Shown one piece after another: positions 53,954 to 64,000 of a stretch of DNA of 64,000 bases. The translations under genes were made by a program, and so were the position numbers. The notes under the pieces are model-generated. The model saw nothing but the letters and a program-made list of their open reading frames with translations, did not search any database and was not told the DNA's origin. The DNA is from Rana temporaria (lineage: Eukaryota > Chordata > Amphibia > Anura > Ranidae): positions 53,173,749 through 53,237,748 of the forward strand of contig NC_053494.1 in the NCBI RefSeq assembly GCF_905171775.1, written 5' to 3'. Each line of letters opens with the position of its first letter. Position 1 is the first letter of the stretch.

Positions 53954-54679
53954 GGGGTAGATTCAGGTAGGGACCACGTATTTTTGTGCGGGCGTAACGT
54001 ATCCTATTTACGCTACGCCTCCGCAACTATGACAGGCAAGTGCAGTATTCACCAAGCAAAGTTGCGGTGGCGTAGCGTAAATAGGCCGGCGTAAGCCCGC
54101 CTAATTCAAATGTGGAACATGTGGGCGTGTATTAGGTAAATGTATTGTGACCCCACGTAAATTACGCTTTTTCTGAACGGCGCATGCGCCGTCCGTGAAA
54201 GTATCTCAGTGCGCATGCTCCAAATTAACCCGCAAATAGCCAATGCTTTCGACGTGAACGTAAATGACGTCCAGCCCTATTCGCGAATGACTTACACAAA
54301 CAACGTAATAGACAGAAAATTCTACGCTGGCCCGACATCCATACTTAACATTGGCTGCGCCTCATATAGCAGGGGTAACTTTCCCCTGGAAAAAGCCTAA
54401 CGTAAACGGCGTATCTGTACTGCGTCAGCCGGGCGTACGTTCCTGAATAGGCGTATCTAGCTGATTTACATATTCTAGGCGTAAATCAGCGTACACGCCC
54501 CTAGCGGCCAGCGTAAATATGCAGTTAAGATATGACGGTGTAGGAGACTTACGTCGGTCGTATCTTAGCAACATTTAAGCGTATCTCAGTTTGAGCATAC
54601 GCTTAAAGTTGCGGCGGATTCGGACTTACGACGGCGTATCTACAAATACGCCCGTCGTAAGTCTTTCTGAATCTGGCCC
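53954..54679. mobile_element. TIR element with GGTAGATTCAGG / GGGCCAGATTCAG ends
   Basis: 'ggggtagattcaggtagg' left and 'tctgaatctggccc' right. Body collinear with 52594-53295 ('cgcatgcgccgtccgtgaaa', 'aacattggctgcgcctcata'). Confidence 0.82.
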
Positions 54680-54891
54680 ATAGTTGATACTGTTGAAATA
54701 TTGTATTTAGTGAAAAGAGTAATATTTTGAATAGATGTAAAGAGCGAGCAACCTGCTATCAAAAAAACAGCATGTTCAGCACAGAGCATACCACAACAAA
54801 GCACAGTTGCAACCAATTATTTTAAAAAGTGCATTCACCTCCTATACAATGGTATTAAAAGTTATGTTATAAGCAATAATTGAAATAGATC

Positions 54892-55733
54892 TTAAAGGAA
54901 TACTAAAGGTTCCCTTTAAAAAAAATAACAATCATGTCATACTTACCTCCACTGTGCAGCTCTTTTTGCACAGAGTGGCCCTAAACATCCTCTTCTGGGG
55001 TCCCTTGGCGGCTCTCGCGGCTCCTTCCCGCATTAAATAACCCCCTCTCGAAAGCTCTCTCCCGAGGGTGTCACCTTGCGGGCACGCTACTGAGTCATAC
55101 ACTCCATAGACGCCGAGTGCCGCGTCATTGGTTTTGATCGACAGCAGCGGGAGCCAATGGCTGCACTGCTATCAATCTATCCAATCAAAGCTGAAACTCT
55201 GTGGAGAGGAGGACAGTGAGGATGCGCAGAGCAGGTGAACTGGCTCAGGTAAGTAAAACGGGGGTGGGGGGGGGGGGCTCTGATTGCCAGGTGTCTTTTC
55301 ACCTTAAAGGGGTTGTAAAGGTACAATTTTTTTTCCTAAATATCTTCCTTTACCTTAGTGCAGTCCTCCTTCACTTACCTCATCCTTCCATTTTGCTTTT
55401 AAATGTCCTTATTTCTTCTGAGAAATCCTCACTTCCTGTTCTTCTGTCTGTAACTCCACACAGTAATGCAAGGCTTTGTCCCTGGTGTGGAGTGTCATGC
55501 TCGCCCCCTCCTTTGGACTACAGGAGAGTCAGGACGCTCTCTATGTTGCAGATAGAGAAAGGAGCTGTGTGTTAGTGGGTGTCCTGACTCTCTCGTAGTC
55601 CAAGGGAGGGGGCGAGCATGACACACCACAGGTAAAGGAAGCCATTTAGGGAAAAAAAATTGTACCTTTACAACACCTTTAATGCCTAGGATGCAATAAG
55701 GTGAAAAAACACGAACCTTTACAACCCCTTTAA
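54892..55733. mobile_element. TTAA-target element, family B2, hosting a second TTAA element
   Basis: TTAA at 54892-54895 and 55730-55733; inverted ends TTAAAGGAATACTAAAGGTT and TTAAAGGGGTTGTAAAGGTT. 'ctccactgtgcagctctttt' left matches 23164-23656. Donor GGCTCAG|GTAAGTA at about 55249 and a mirrored one at about 54940. Interrupted at 55304-55682. Confidence 0.9.
55304..55682. mobile_element. TTAA-target element, family B1, nested in family B2
   Basis: TTAAAGGGGTTGTAAAGGT left, TTAAAGGTGTTGTAAAGGT right strand. It occupies the TTAA of the inner 'caccttaatgc' palindrome of its host. The unoccupied version is seen at 23620-23640. Foldback body as in 37336-37853. Confidence 0.92.
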
Positions 55734-56165
55734 CCCGATCTGGGTGACATTTAGGCCTTTTTTTACATATGGCAGAACTTTCTACTGCCCCCCTGAAAAG
55801 CAATCAATGGTGGATCACTTTTCAGAGGGTGGCGGAGCAATGGCTACCAGGCAGTATCGGCTTCTGAATACCCATATATATTTGACAGCCAAACAGGAAT
55901 TTTTTTCATGTATATACTGTGCCACAGCCGCAAACCAAACTTTTGGCTCATGGTTGTGATGCAGCCTTTTTCAACGGAATGGGTTGCATTTAGAGGTTGT
56001 ACTCCCCAAGAATGACATAGAGGATCATGTTTGCTGCAGCAACATCATGCGTAATAGTCTGAGCGGCTACATGTTCTCTTTTAGATGGGGTGGGAGGGCT
56101 CCCTGTCCCTATGTGTCCCTAAACAAGGGCCTTCATGGCAGGATTGCCGGAGATTATTTAATGAA
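55734..56165. other. No gene that can be supported
   Basis: A plus-strand open frame begins at 55984 but runs directly into the TIR element at 56166, so it is not a credible gene. No repeat family was recognised. Confidence 0.4.
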
Positions 56166-56848
56166 GGCAGATCCACATACATACGCTGCGCCCGGCACAG
56201 ATGTCAAATACGCTACGCCGCTGTAACTTACTTTGAGTTGGTTTGAATCCTCAACGAATTTGCGCCGTAAGTTACGGCGGCGTAGTGTATCTCTCGCGGC
56301 GGAATTCAAATTGGGCGGGTAGGGGGCGTGTTTCATTTAAATGAAGCGCGTCCCAGCGCCGAACGAACTGCTCCATCCGTAAAAACTCCCAGGGTGCATT
56401 GCTCCAAATGACGTCGCAAGGACGTCATTGTTTTCATCGTGAACGTAAATGGCGTCCAGCCCCATTCACGGACGACTTACGCAAACGACGTAAAATTTTC
56501 AAAATTAGACGCGGGAACGACGGCCATACTTAACATTGAGTACGCCACCATATAGCAGCTTTAACTATACGCCGGAAAAAGCCGAACGGAAACAACGTAA
56601 AAAAATGCGACGGCCGGTCGTACGTACGTGGATCGTCGGAAATAGCTAATTTGCATACTCGACGCGGATTACGACGGGAACGCCACCTAGCGGAAGCCGA
56701 AAAATTGCATCTAAGATCCGACGGCGTACGAAGACGTACGCCTGTCGGATCTAACACAGATGCCGTCGTATGTTGTTTTGTGGGTACCAAAACAAAGATA
56801 CGACGCGCCAAATTTGAAATTACGTCATTTCTTTGAGGATCTGCCCCT
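56166..56848. mobile_element. TIR element with GGCAGATCCAC / GGGGCAGATCC ends
   Basis: 'ggcagatccacatacatacg' left and 'tgaggatctgcccc' right. The body is the reverse-oriented relative of 43041-43781 ('gcatctaagatccgacgg', 'gagtacgccaccatatag'). Confidence 0.85.
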
Positions 56849-57179
56849 AGATATACACTAGAAGCTTGTATACTTCAAAAATTGATAACACGAATATGCA
56901 TATTTGTCAAACGCATTCTTTTATTCTTCTGACTAAATAATGCATAGCTCTGAAGGTCAGACGTTTCTATAATAGAGAGCCGAAGAACAAAGAAATCTTC
57001 TAGGCAACCATTCTGTTGCTGATATTTATTGCATATTTATTGCATAACTAGACATTATCACATTATTGCATTGATATCACCATTTGCTATCTCCATATAC
57101 CCTTTCATACTATTAAAATGGAAACTATAATGATTTATAGGTCCATGTTCTTACATTTTTTGTACCTGATTGGGATCAA
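56849..57179. other. No gene recognised
   Basis: AT-rich, no repeat family named, no exon signal. Confidence 0.4.
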
Positions 57180-57180
57180 A

Positions 57181-59890
57181 GGGCCAAATCCTCAGCCAGG
57201 CGGCGTAACTTAACTTTCAGCAGTTAAGTTACACTGACTTAAAGTTTTTACCTAAGTGCCTGATCCTCAAAGCACTTACGTAAAAATTTCAAGCCGTGTA
57301 AGTTAAGTGCCGCCGTCGTAAGGCGTTCCTCCTCTCCGGGGGGCGTTTACAATTTAAATGAGGCGCGCTCCCGCGCCGGCCGTACTGCGCATGCGTGTGA
57401 CGTCATTTTCCCGACGTGCATCGCGCGAACGTAATTGACGCCGGGCGGCTTTGTGGATTGCGACGGGACACTAAAGTTGCGACGGGTGAAAAAAAGACGC
57501 GCCGGGAAAACAAATAATTATAAAAAAAAATGACAGCGTCGCTCGGCATGCATTCCTGAGGGAGAACTCCATGCCAATTTTCAATGAAAAAAACGGCATG
57601 GGTTCCCCCCCCAGGAGCATACCAGGCCCTTAGGTCTGTTATGGGTTGTAAGGAGACCCCCCCTCCGCCGAAAAATTGACGTAGGGGGTCCCCTACAATC
57701 CATACCAGACCCGTATCCAAAGCACGCTACCCGGCCGGCCAGGAAAGGAGTGGGGACGAGCGAGCGCCCCCCCCCCTCCTGAGCCGTGCCAGGCCGCGTG
57801 CCCTCAACATGGGGGGGTTGGGTGCTCTGGGGCAGGGGGGCGCACTGCGGGCCCCCCCACCCCAGAGCACCCTGTCCCCATGTTGATGAGGACAGGACCT
57901 CTTCCCGACAACCCTTGCCATTGGTTGTCGGGGTCTGCGGGCGGAGGCTTATCGGAATCTGGGAGTCCCCTTTAATAAGGGGGCCCCCAGATACCGGCCC
58001 CCCACCCTAAGTGAATGGATATGGGGTACATCGTACCCCTATCCATTCACCTGTAGGCAAAAAGTAAAAGTTAATAAACACACAACACAAGGCTTTTTAA
58101 AATATTTTATTTTTCTGCTCCGGACGCCCCCCCTGTCTTCGTTATTAGCTCAATTACCAGGGGGGGCTTCTTCTTCCACTCTCCGGGGGTCTTCTCCGCT
58201 CTCCGGGGGGGGCTTCTCCGGACTCCGGGGGGCTTCTTCCATCTTCTCCCCTCTTCCGCTCTTGACTCGGCGAACCCCGGTTCTTCTGCAGCTCTCCGGT
58301 GCCTTCTTCTTCAGCGCTGGCTGCCTGCTATGTTTGTGTGTTAGCTCGATTTCAAACAGGCAGCCGGCGCGGTCTTCTGTGACGCCAGGGTCTTCTGGTC
58401 TTCTGTTCTTCCGATGTTGCCTCGTCGCCTGTTGTCGCTGTAATGATGGAAGCGCGCCTTGCATCACATTTATATAGGCATCACCGTCCCATCATGCTCC
58501 GGTAGGTACCCACGTGGTGGGTGCCTACCCACGTGCACCCACCACGTGGGTACCTACCGGAGCATGATGGGACGGTGATGCCTATATAAATGTGATGCAA
58601 GGCGCGCTTCCATCATTACAGCGACAACAGGCGACGAGGCAACATCGGAAGAACAGAAGACCAGAAGACCCTGGCGTCACAGAAGACCGCGCCGGCTGCC
58701 TGTTTGAAATCGAGCTAACACACAAACATAGCAGGCAGCCAGCGCTGAAGAAGAAGGCACCGGAGAGCTGCAGAAGAACCGGGGTTCGCCGAGTCAAGAG
58801 CGGAAGAGGGGAGAAGATGGAAGAAGCCCCCCGGAGTCCGGAGAAGCCCCCCCCGGAGAGCGGAAGCAGAAACCCCCCCCGGAGAGCGGAGAAGACCCCC
58901 GGAGAGTGGAAGAAGAAGCCCCCCCTGGTAATTGAGCTAATAACGAAGACAGGGGGGGCGTCCGGAGCAGAATAATAAAATATTTTAAAAAGCCTTGTGT
59001 TGTGTGTTTATTAACTTTTACTTTTTGCCTACAGGTGAATGGATAGGGGTACGATGTACCCCATATCCATTCACTTAGGGTGGGGGGCCGGTATCTGGGG
59101 GCCCCCTTATTAAAGGGGACTCCCAGATTCCGATAAGCCTCCGCCCGCAGACCCCGACAACCAATGGCAAGGGTTGTCGGGAAGAGGTCCTGTCCTCATC
59201 AACATGGGGACATGGTGCTCTGGGGTGGGGGGGCCCGCAGTGCGCCCCCCTGCCCCAGAGCACCCAACCCCCCCATGTTGAGGGCACGCGGCCTGGCACG
59301 GCTCAGGAGGGGGGGGGGGGCGCTCGCTCGTCCCCACTCCTTTCCTGGCCGGCCGGGTAGCGTGCTTTGGATACGGGTCTGGTATGGATTGTAGGGGGAC
59401 CCCCTACGTCAATTTTTCGGCGGAGGGGGGGTCTCCTTACAACCCATAACAGACCTAAGGGCCTGGTATGCTCCTGGGGGGGAACCCATGCCGGTTTGGA
59501 ATTTACAAATTGCCGTGGAGTTCTCCCTCGGGAATGCATACCAAATGCCGTCGCTTGAATGGGCCTTTACAAGGTGTGACTAACTTTACACTTTGTAAAA
59601 GCAGCCCTAGTTTTACACCAGGCAAACTAACACTTACGGCGAAAAAACTAGGCACAAAAGCTTTGAGGATCGCCCTAAGTGCTAATTTGCATACTAACAG
59701 AGGCATTTCGACTCGAAATGCCCCCAGTGGCGGATGCGGTACTGCATCCTAAGATCCGGCAGTGTAAGTCCCTTACAGATGTCGGATCTTCTGCCTAACT
59801 TAGGAAAACTGCTTCTGAGGATCAGTTCCAAAGTTAGAACCAGAGATACGACGGCTTACGCCGGAGTATCTCTTTTGTGGATTTGCCCCA
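57181..59890. mobile_element. TIR element (GGGCCAAATCC ends) with a 2-kb palindromic interior
   Basis: GGGCCAAATCCTCAG left and 'gtggatttgcccc' right, flanked by AAA or CAAA on both sides. Between the subterminal parts lies the palindrome of 57549-59540. The outer parts resemble 43892 and related TIR elements; whether the palindrome is native to the element or a nested foldback is open. Confidence 0.75.
57549..59540. repeat. Near-perfect palindrome, arms about 0.97 kb, spacer about 10 bp
   Basis: The left arm (57549-58524) is repeated inverted as the right arm (58535-59540). The centre is ggtaggtacccacgtggtgg ... ccaccacgtgggtacctacc with 'ctacccacgt' between. The arms differ by a few substitutions (for example ccctgtcccc left against the mirror of catggtgctc right, near 57870 and 59210) and by a roughly 25-bp extra copy of 'ccccccccggagagcgga' in the right arm near 58860-58890. 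Identical open frames on opposite strands (58150-58467 and 58592-58909) are a by-product of the symmetry. Confidence 0.95.
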
Positions 59891-59896
59891 AAGTCC

Positions 59897-60667
59897 CCCT
59901 GTCCCTCTTTCCTACTCATTTGTCCCTCACTTTGCTCTGATCTATATAATTGTACTGTGAAACCTTGGATTACAAACATAATCCATTCCAGGAGAATGCT
60001 TGTAATCCAAAGAACTCGCATATCAAAGCGAGTTTCCCCATAGAAGTCAATGGAAACTGAGATAATAAGTTCCGAATTCACTTCTATGGCATGCAATACC
60101 GCATGTGGCCAGAGGTGGGGGGGGGGCAGAGAGCCCCGAAAAATTTGAGGACAGCTCGGCTGATCTCAGAAACCCTTGGAAAGGATCGGAAACGCTCGGG
60201 AACGGAGTAATTCAGAGTATTTCTGAACGGCTCCGAACCGCACCGAGTGTCACTGGCGCCCCCGCACCTCTGGCCAAATGCAGTACTGCACACCCTATTA
60301 GCTTGAATCCTACTTGTTTTGCGGGACAACACTCGCAAACCGAGTCAGGATTTAAAAAAAAAGGTTGCTCGTTATTCAAAACGCTCGTAAACCAAGGTTT
60401 CACTGTATATAAAATAATTTTTTTTATCATTCAAAATGTGTTTCTCAGGGCTAAACCTTTCATCCAATTTCTAAATTTCTTCATTGATACTTTTCAAAGG
60501 GCAGTATAAAGGAATAGTAGAGGTAAAAAAAAAAACACTTGTGGGTTTAATTAATCTTATATTTTTGTATAATTCTCCTTTAAGGGAGCATGACAGGGGG
60601 TGTGTCCTATGCCTACATACTTTTTCTAATAGATGTCATCTCAAAAAGCTGGGAGGTATGCATAGCT
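59897..60667 (+). repeat. First copy of a tandem 'gtccctc' repeat, carrying a mariner insertion
   Basis: 'cctactcatttgtccctcac' then 'tctgatctatata' and, after the mariner element, 'tttctcagggctaaaccttt' and 'aacacttgtgggttta'. The same sequence follows in 60668-61020. Confidence 0.8.
59955..60405. mobile_element. mariner-type miniature element
   Basis: CTGTGAAACCTTGGATTAC left and, reversed, CAGTGAAACCTTGGTTTAC right, flanked by TA (59953-59954, 60406-60407). The internal G-run and 'cgaaaaatttgagg' body has no transposase. The neighbouring tandem copy at about 60760 gives the empty TA site ('atagatgtatataaaa'). Confidence 0.88.
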
Positions 60668-61020
60668 CCCAACTGTCCCTGATTTCGAGGGACTGTCCCT
60701 GATTTGGAGCAATGTCCCTCTGTCCCTCATTCCTCCTCATTTGTCCCTCATTTTGGTCTGATCTATATAGATGTATATAAAATCACTTTTTATCTATGAA
60801 AAAGTGTTTGCCAGAGCTAAACCTTTCATCTGATTTATAAATTCCAAAAGCCAATATAAAGAAATAGTAGTGGTAAAAAAAACACTTGTGGGTTTACCCA
60901 ATCTTGTTTTTTTTGTACAATTCTCCTTTATGGGGGTGTGTCAAGGGGTGTGTCCTATGCCTGTATACTTTTGCTGATAGGTGCCCCTCATTCCCATCTC
61001 AAAAAGTTGAGGGAAATGCA
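60668..61020 (+). repeat. Second tandem copy of the 'gtccctc' repeat
   Basis: Starts 'ctcccaactgtccctgattt' with internal 17-bp repeats of gtccctgattt, then parallels the first copy to 'tgaggg'. A third relative is at 44900-45000. Confidence 0.8.
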
Positions 61021-61021
61021 G

Positions 61022-61196
61022 TAATGCACCTGTCTGTTGGGGCTCATTCACATGTCCCTCAGTAATGCACCCATCTGTTGGGGATCATTCACATGTCCCT
61101 CAGTAATGCACCCATCTGTTGGGGATCATTCACATGTCCCTCAGTAATGCACCCATCTGTTGGGGCACATCCACACGTCCCTCAGGAATGCACCTA
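61022..61196. repeat. 41-bp minisatellite, about 4 copies
   Basis: The unit has 'gtaatgcacccatctgttgg' and 'ggatcattcacatgtccctca'. Three copies are nearly identical and the outer ones more diverged. Confidence 0.93.
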
Positions 61197-61948
61197 TCTG
61201 GGTAACATTGTACTGCATACATATGTGTTGTATGCATCTTTGTACATTTTAAAAATGGGCATCATCCCTGTGGGATGTTTGGTTTATGTTATTATTTTCT
61301 TGATCTTAATATGGACTAATATATATATATATGTGTGGTTTGACAGGAACCCTTTTCTGTTTTGAACCAGACTATTTTCAGCCGTTGGTTTTCCTTTGGG
61401 GGCTCCCGTGCCCTCCAGGGTGGGTCACCTCCTTTCTGGGTCCCTGGTTTTTTTATGTCCCCTTTGGTAAGACATATGAATGGCATATGTTTTTTTTTGC
61501 AAAGGATGTAGTATTTTATATAAACTTTGATCATTTGTATTCACAAAATGTATCTTAGAAATAACACGTATGCGTTAAAACAAATGAAGGGCTGGTTTTG
61601 CAATGTCGATGGGTGGATTTTGCTAAGACGTAAAGACGTGTACTTTATTGGTAAAATCACCCCCGCCCCTTGCAGAGTAGCACTAGCACCGGGAACGTGC
61701 GGCATATGTGATAGTCATTGCGCATGCGACGTGTAGAGCTGACTCTCAGCTCTACATGTTCGGCTATTTTCAGAGACTCGGTTGAGGTTCGTACAGCGCA
61801 AGCGCCGCGCCTGCGCTGTACAGGGGGGTCCTAATCCGCCGGGGAAACATTTTCGGCAGGACAGGGGCCCCAAGAATTTTTTTGCCCAGGTTACAATCAA
61901 CATTAAAGATAGAGTGGCTTGGGTCAGAGTTTAGAACTGTGGTCAGAG
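61197..61948. other. No gene recognised; small perfect hairpin
   Basis: A 10-bp-stem hairpin 'gtagagctgactctcagctctac' (61734-61756, written with its loop in the middle) and a (TA)n at 61319-61331. About 61640-61900 is GC-rich with 'gcgcaagcgccgcgcctgcg' and may be an old repeat. Nothing coding is supported. Confidence 0.4.
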
Positions 61949-62534
61949 CAGAGGCGTATCTAGTGAAAATAGCGCCTATGGCAAGCGCTGAAACTGCGCT
62001 CCTGTGGAAACATTTGAAACCCATCTTTCAGATAACCTTAACAAAAAAAAAAAACAGCTAACAAAATTAGTGATATTTATCATTCCTTGTGATACCTTGG
62101 GTAGTGACATATCCTCTTTATGGAGAAATCTGGGGTTTATTAGACCCCTGATCCCTCCTCTGCCCTCCAAGGCCAGGAAAATGCAGAACCAATACGGGAA
62201 GTGATGAAATCTTCATCACTTAAGGCCTCAGTTTTCACAGAGGAGAGGGAGAAACTGATGTTCCTCCTCCTTCTTTGTGCGCTGCCAACCCGACCAGATG
62301 GAATGGGAGAGCCTGGGAGAACAGGGGAGGGCTGTGGCTGAACGCAGCAGGGATAGCGCTGCCATTGTCCATTAGCAAAGGTGCTGAAAAGGAGATCCTA
62401 CCTATGCTCGGGGGGAGGGAAGAAGAGACCCTCAGACCCTGGTAAGTGCCTTGCTGCCCAGCCACTCAACAGCGCCCCCTTCATATGGCGCCCATGGCAC
62501 TTGCCATGGCTGCCATACCCTAAATACGCCACTG
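61949..62534. mobile_element. hAT-type element with exact 8-bp target duplication
   Basis: CAGAGGCGTATCTAG left and, reversed, CAGTGGCGTATTTAG right, flanked by identical GGTCAGAG (61941-61948, 62535-62542). Subterminal 'atagcgcctatggcaagcgc' / 'gcgcccatggcacttgccat' repeats. No transposase. An internal 'cctggtaagtgcc' is donor-like. Confidence 0.95.
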
Positions 62535-62755
62535 GGTCAGAGACAGGATCACTAATGGGTATGTAAAACCGGAAGCTTTTGGACTGAAAAGGATGACTAT
62601 GACTTGAGTTTTGGTGATATTGTTAAATGTCATGGCATTACTGTTTCTGACTGGTCAGAAGTCAGGAAACGGTTGCCCATGGCCACGATTGTTGGGGAAT
62701 GATAAATGATCAGGTCTAATTTGATTTTGACTGACCAGACTTGTGATCTCTAGTG
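62535..62755. other. Short unassigned interval
   Basis: About 220 bp of single-copy-looking sequence between two hAT elements. Confidence 0.4.
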
Positions 62756-62859
62756 CAGGGGTCCTCAAACTTTTAAAACAGGGGGCCGGTTCTGTGTCCC
62801 TCAGACCGTTAGAAGGCCGAACTATAAAAAAAACTATGAACAATTTCCTAAGCCCCCCT

Positions 62860-63660
62860 CACCATTGCAAGCCCCTCACGATCATTGCAACCCTCCCCCT
62901 TCATCATGATAAGCCCCTCATTGAAAGCCCCCCTTACAATCATTAATTGCAAACCGATCATGATCATTGCAAGCCCCCCACCTCACCATCATCATTACAT
63001 CATCATCATCATCCCCTCATTGCAAGCCCCCCCTTGCCATCATCATTGTAAGCCCCTCATTACAAGCCCCCCCCCCTCACAATCATTAATTGCAAGCCGA
63101 TCAAGATCATTGAAAGCCCCCCCAATCATCATTACATCATCATCAGCCCCTCATTGCAACCCCCCTCACCTTTGCAAGCCCCCCTCACCATCATCAGCCC
63201 CTCATTGCAAACCCCCCTCACCATTGCAAGCCCCTCATTGCAAGCCCCCCCCAATCATCATTACATCATCATCAGCCCCTCATTGCAACCCCCCTCACCT
63301 TTGCAAGCCCCCCTCACCATCATCAGCCCCTCATTGCAAACCCCCCTCACCATTGCAAGCCCCTCATTGCAAGCCCCCCACGTTCATCATTACATCATCA
63401 GCCCCTCATTGCAAGCCCCCCCCACCATCATCATCATCACCCCCACCACCATTATCATCATTACATCATCATTTTATCATCATCAGCCCCCCCCCACACC
63501 ATCATCATCATCATTTTATCATCATCAGCCCCCCCCCCCCCACCATCATCATCATCATTATTACATCATAATCAGCCCCCCCCCCACCATCATCATCATT
63601 ACATCAATATCAGCCCCTCTCACCATCGCAAGCCCCCCCCCCTCCCTCCCTCACCATCGT
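62860..63660. repeat. C-rich / (ATC)n compound array inside the hAT element
   Basis: Irregular units of agcccctcattgcaag plus C-runs and catcatcatc. A block of about 135 bp ('catcatcagcccctcattgc' onward) is duplicated at about 63128 and 63263. The long open frames here are artefacts. Confidence 0.93.
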
Positions 63661-63767
63661 AAGCCCCTCACAGCACTTTCTCCTTACTGTGCCACTGCTC
63701 ACTCAACTGCTGTGACGGTCCCGCTGTGTCACGCTGTGCTCACAGTGTTGGTAACAGTTCTGGCGCG

Positions 63768-63882
63768 CTGTGATAAATGTCCCGCCCTCCTCCTCCTAGA
63801 CTAGCTTGTGTGATAGACATAACACTGGCTCTATCACACAAGCTAGTCTAGGAGGAGGAGGGCGGGACATTTATCACAGCGC
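63768..63882. repeat. Perfect long hairpin
   Basis: 'tgataaatgtcccgccctcc' left pairs with 'ggagggcgggacatttatca' right. Arms of about 50 bp with a 10-bp loop around 'acataacact'. Confidence 0.93.
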
Positions 63883-64000
63883 GCCCGAACTGTTAACACT
63901 GTCATCTCCGTGACACATCGCTGTGTTACAACCTGCAGTGTAATCGGCGTTGCCTGTCAGGGTCGGGTGGGCCGGTTACAAGTCCTCCGCGGGCTGCATG

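Larger units (their letters stand above)
62756..64000. mobile_element. hAT-type element, right end beyond the window
   Basis: CAGGGGTCCTCAAACTTTTA begins the element. The preceding octamer is CTCTAGTG (62748-62755), close to the target octamers of three other hAT elements here. The window ends in 'tcctccgcgggctgcatg', which is typical subterminal sequence of this family, so the end should lie just outside. The interior has a C-rich tandem array and a hairpin. Confidence 0.85.

Noticed and set aside
58150..58975. Mirrored open frames of 105 and 127 codons on opposite strands
   Set aside because: A direct consequence of the palindrome; no domain, no codon signal and no splice context.
62885..63804. 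Proline/histidine/serine-rich open frames over 200 codons
   Set aside because: Low-complexity C-rich and (ATC)n array inside a hAT element.

Overview
The window is animal nuclear DNA, almost certainly from a frog and most likely a ranid. This is inferred from the repeat content: a DIRS-type tyrosine-recombinase retrotransposon, L2- and CR1-like LINEs, tRNA-derived SINEs, and dense families of small terminal-inverted-repeat elements that I associate with ranid genomes from memory, not from a search. There are no operons or prokaryotic signals. The only convincing host gene is one first coding exon on the minus strand (41779-41875). It encodes a signal peptide and ends at a perfect splice donor, with a CpG-rich TATA-less promoter to its right and an intron 1 that runs almost at once into an 84-copy G-rich minisatellite (39062-41740). 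A second possible exon of the same strand lies at 37184-37310. No further exons could be supported.

Region by region. 1-3.1 kb: a TTAA-type repeat split by a 2.6-kb hAT element that carries a 41 x 31-bp minisatellite. 3.1-8.4 kb: nested TTAA elements and hAT miniatures. 9-19.9 kb: a piggyBac transposase fossil cut into five pieces by four insertions; the first insertion is a TTAA element that itself hosts a near-complete DIRS element (inverted terminal repeats, circle-junction repeat, RT/RNase H and tyrosine recombinase remnants) with a SINE and other repeats inside it. 20-37 kb: an antisense CR1-like LINE, many TTAA, hAT and TAA-target miniatures, and stretches where I recognise nothing. 37-42.4 kb: the host-gene region. 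42.4-44.9 kb: one tandem array broken by three insertions. 45.4-49.4 kb: a 4-kb hAT element with exact 8-bp target duplications that contains a TIR element (with a solo LTR inside) and an L2 reverse transcriptase with only two in-frame stops. 49.4-57 kb: mariner/Tc1 remnants and more miniatures. 57.2-59.9 kb: a TIR element whose interior is an almost perfect palindrome with arms of about 1 kb. 59.9-64 kb: tandem repeats, a mariner miniature, one complete hAT and one hAT cut by the window edge.

The window works as a stratigraphy of insertions rather than as a set of cooperating genes. Target-site duplications (8 bp for hAT, TTAA for piggyBac-type, TAA/TNA for PIF/Harbinger-like, TA for mariner, 5 bp for the LTR, 13-15 bp for retroposed pieces) and paralogous empty sites inside the same window allow the order of many insertions to be read directly.
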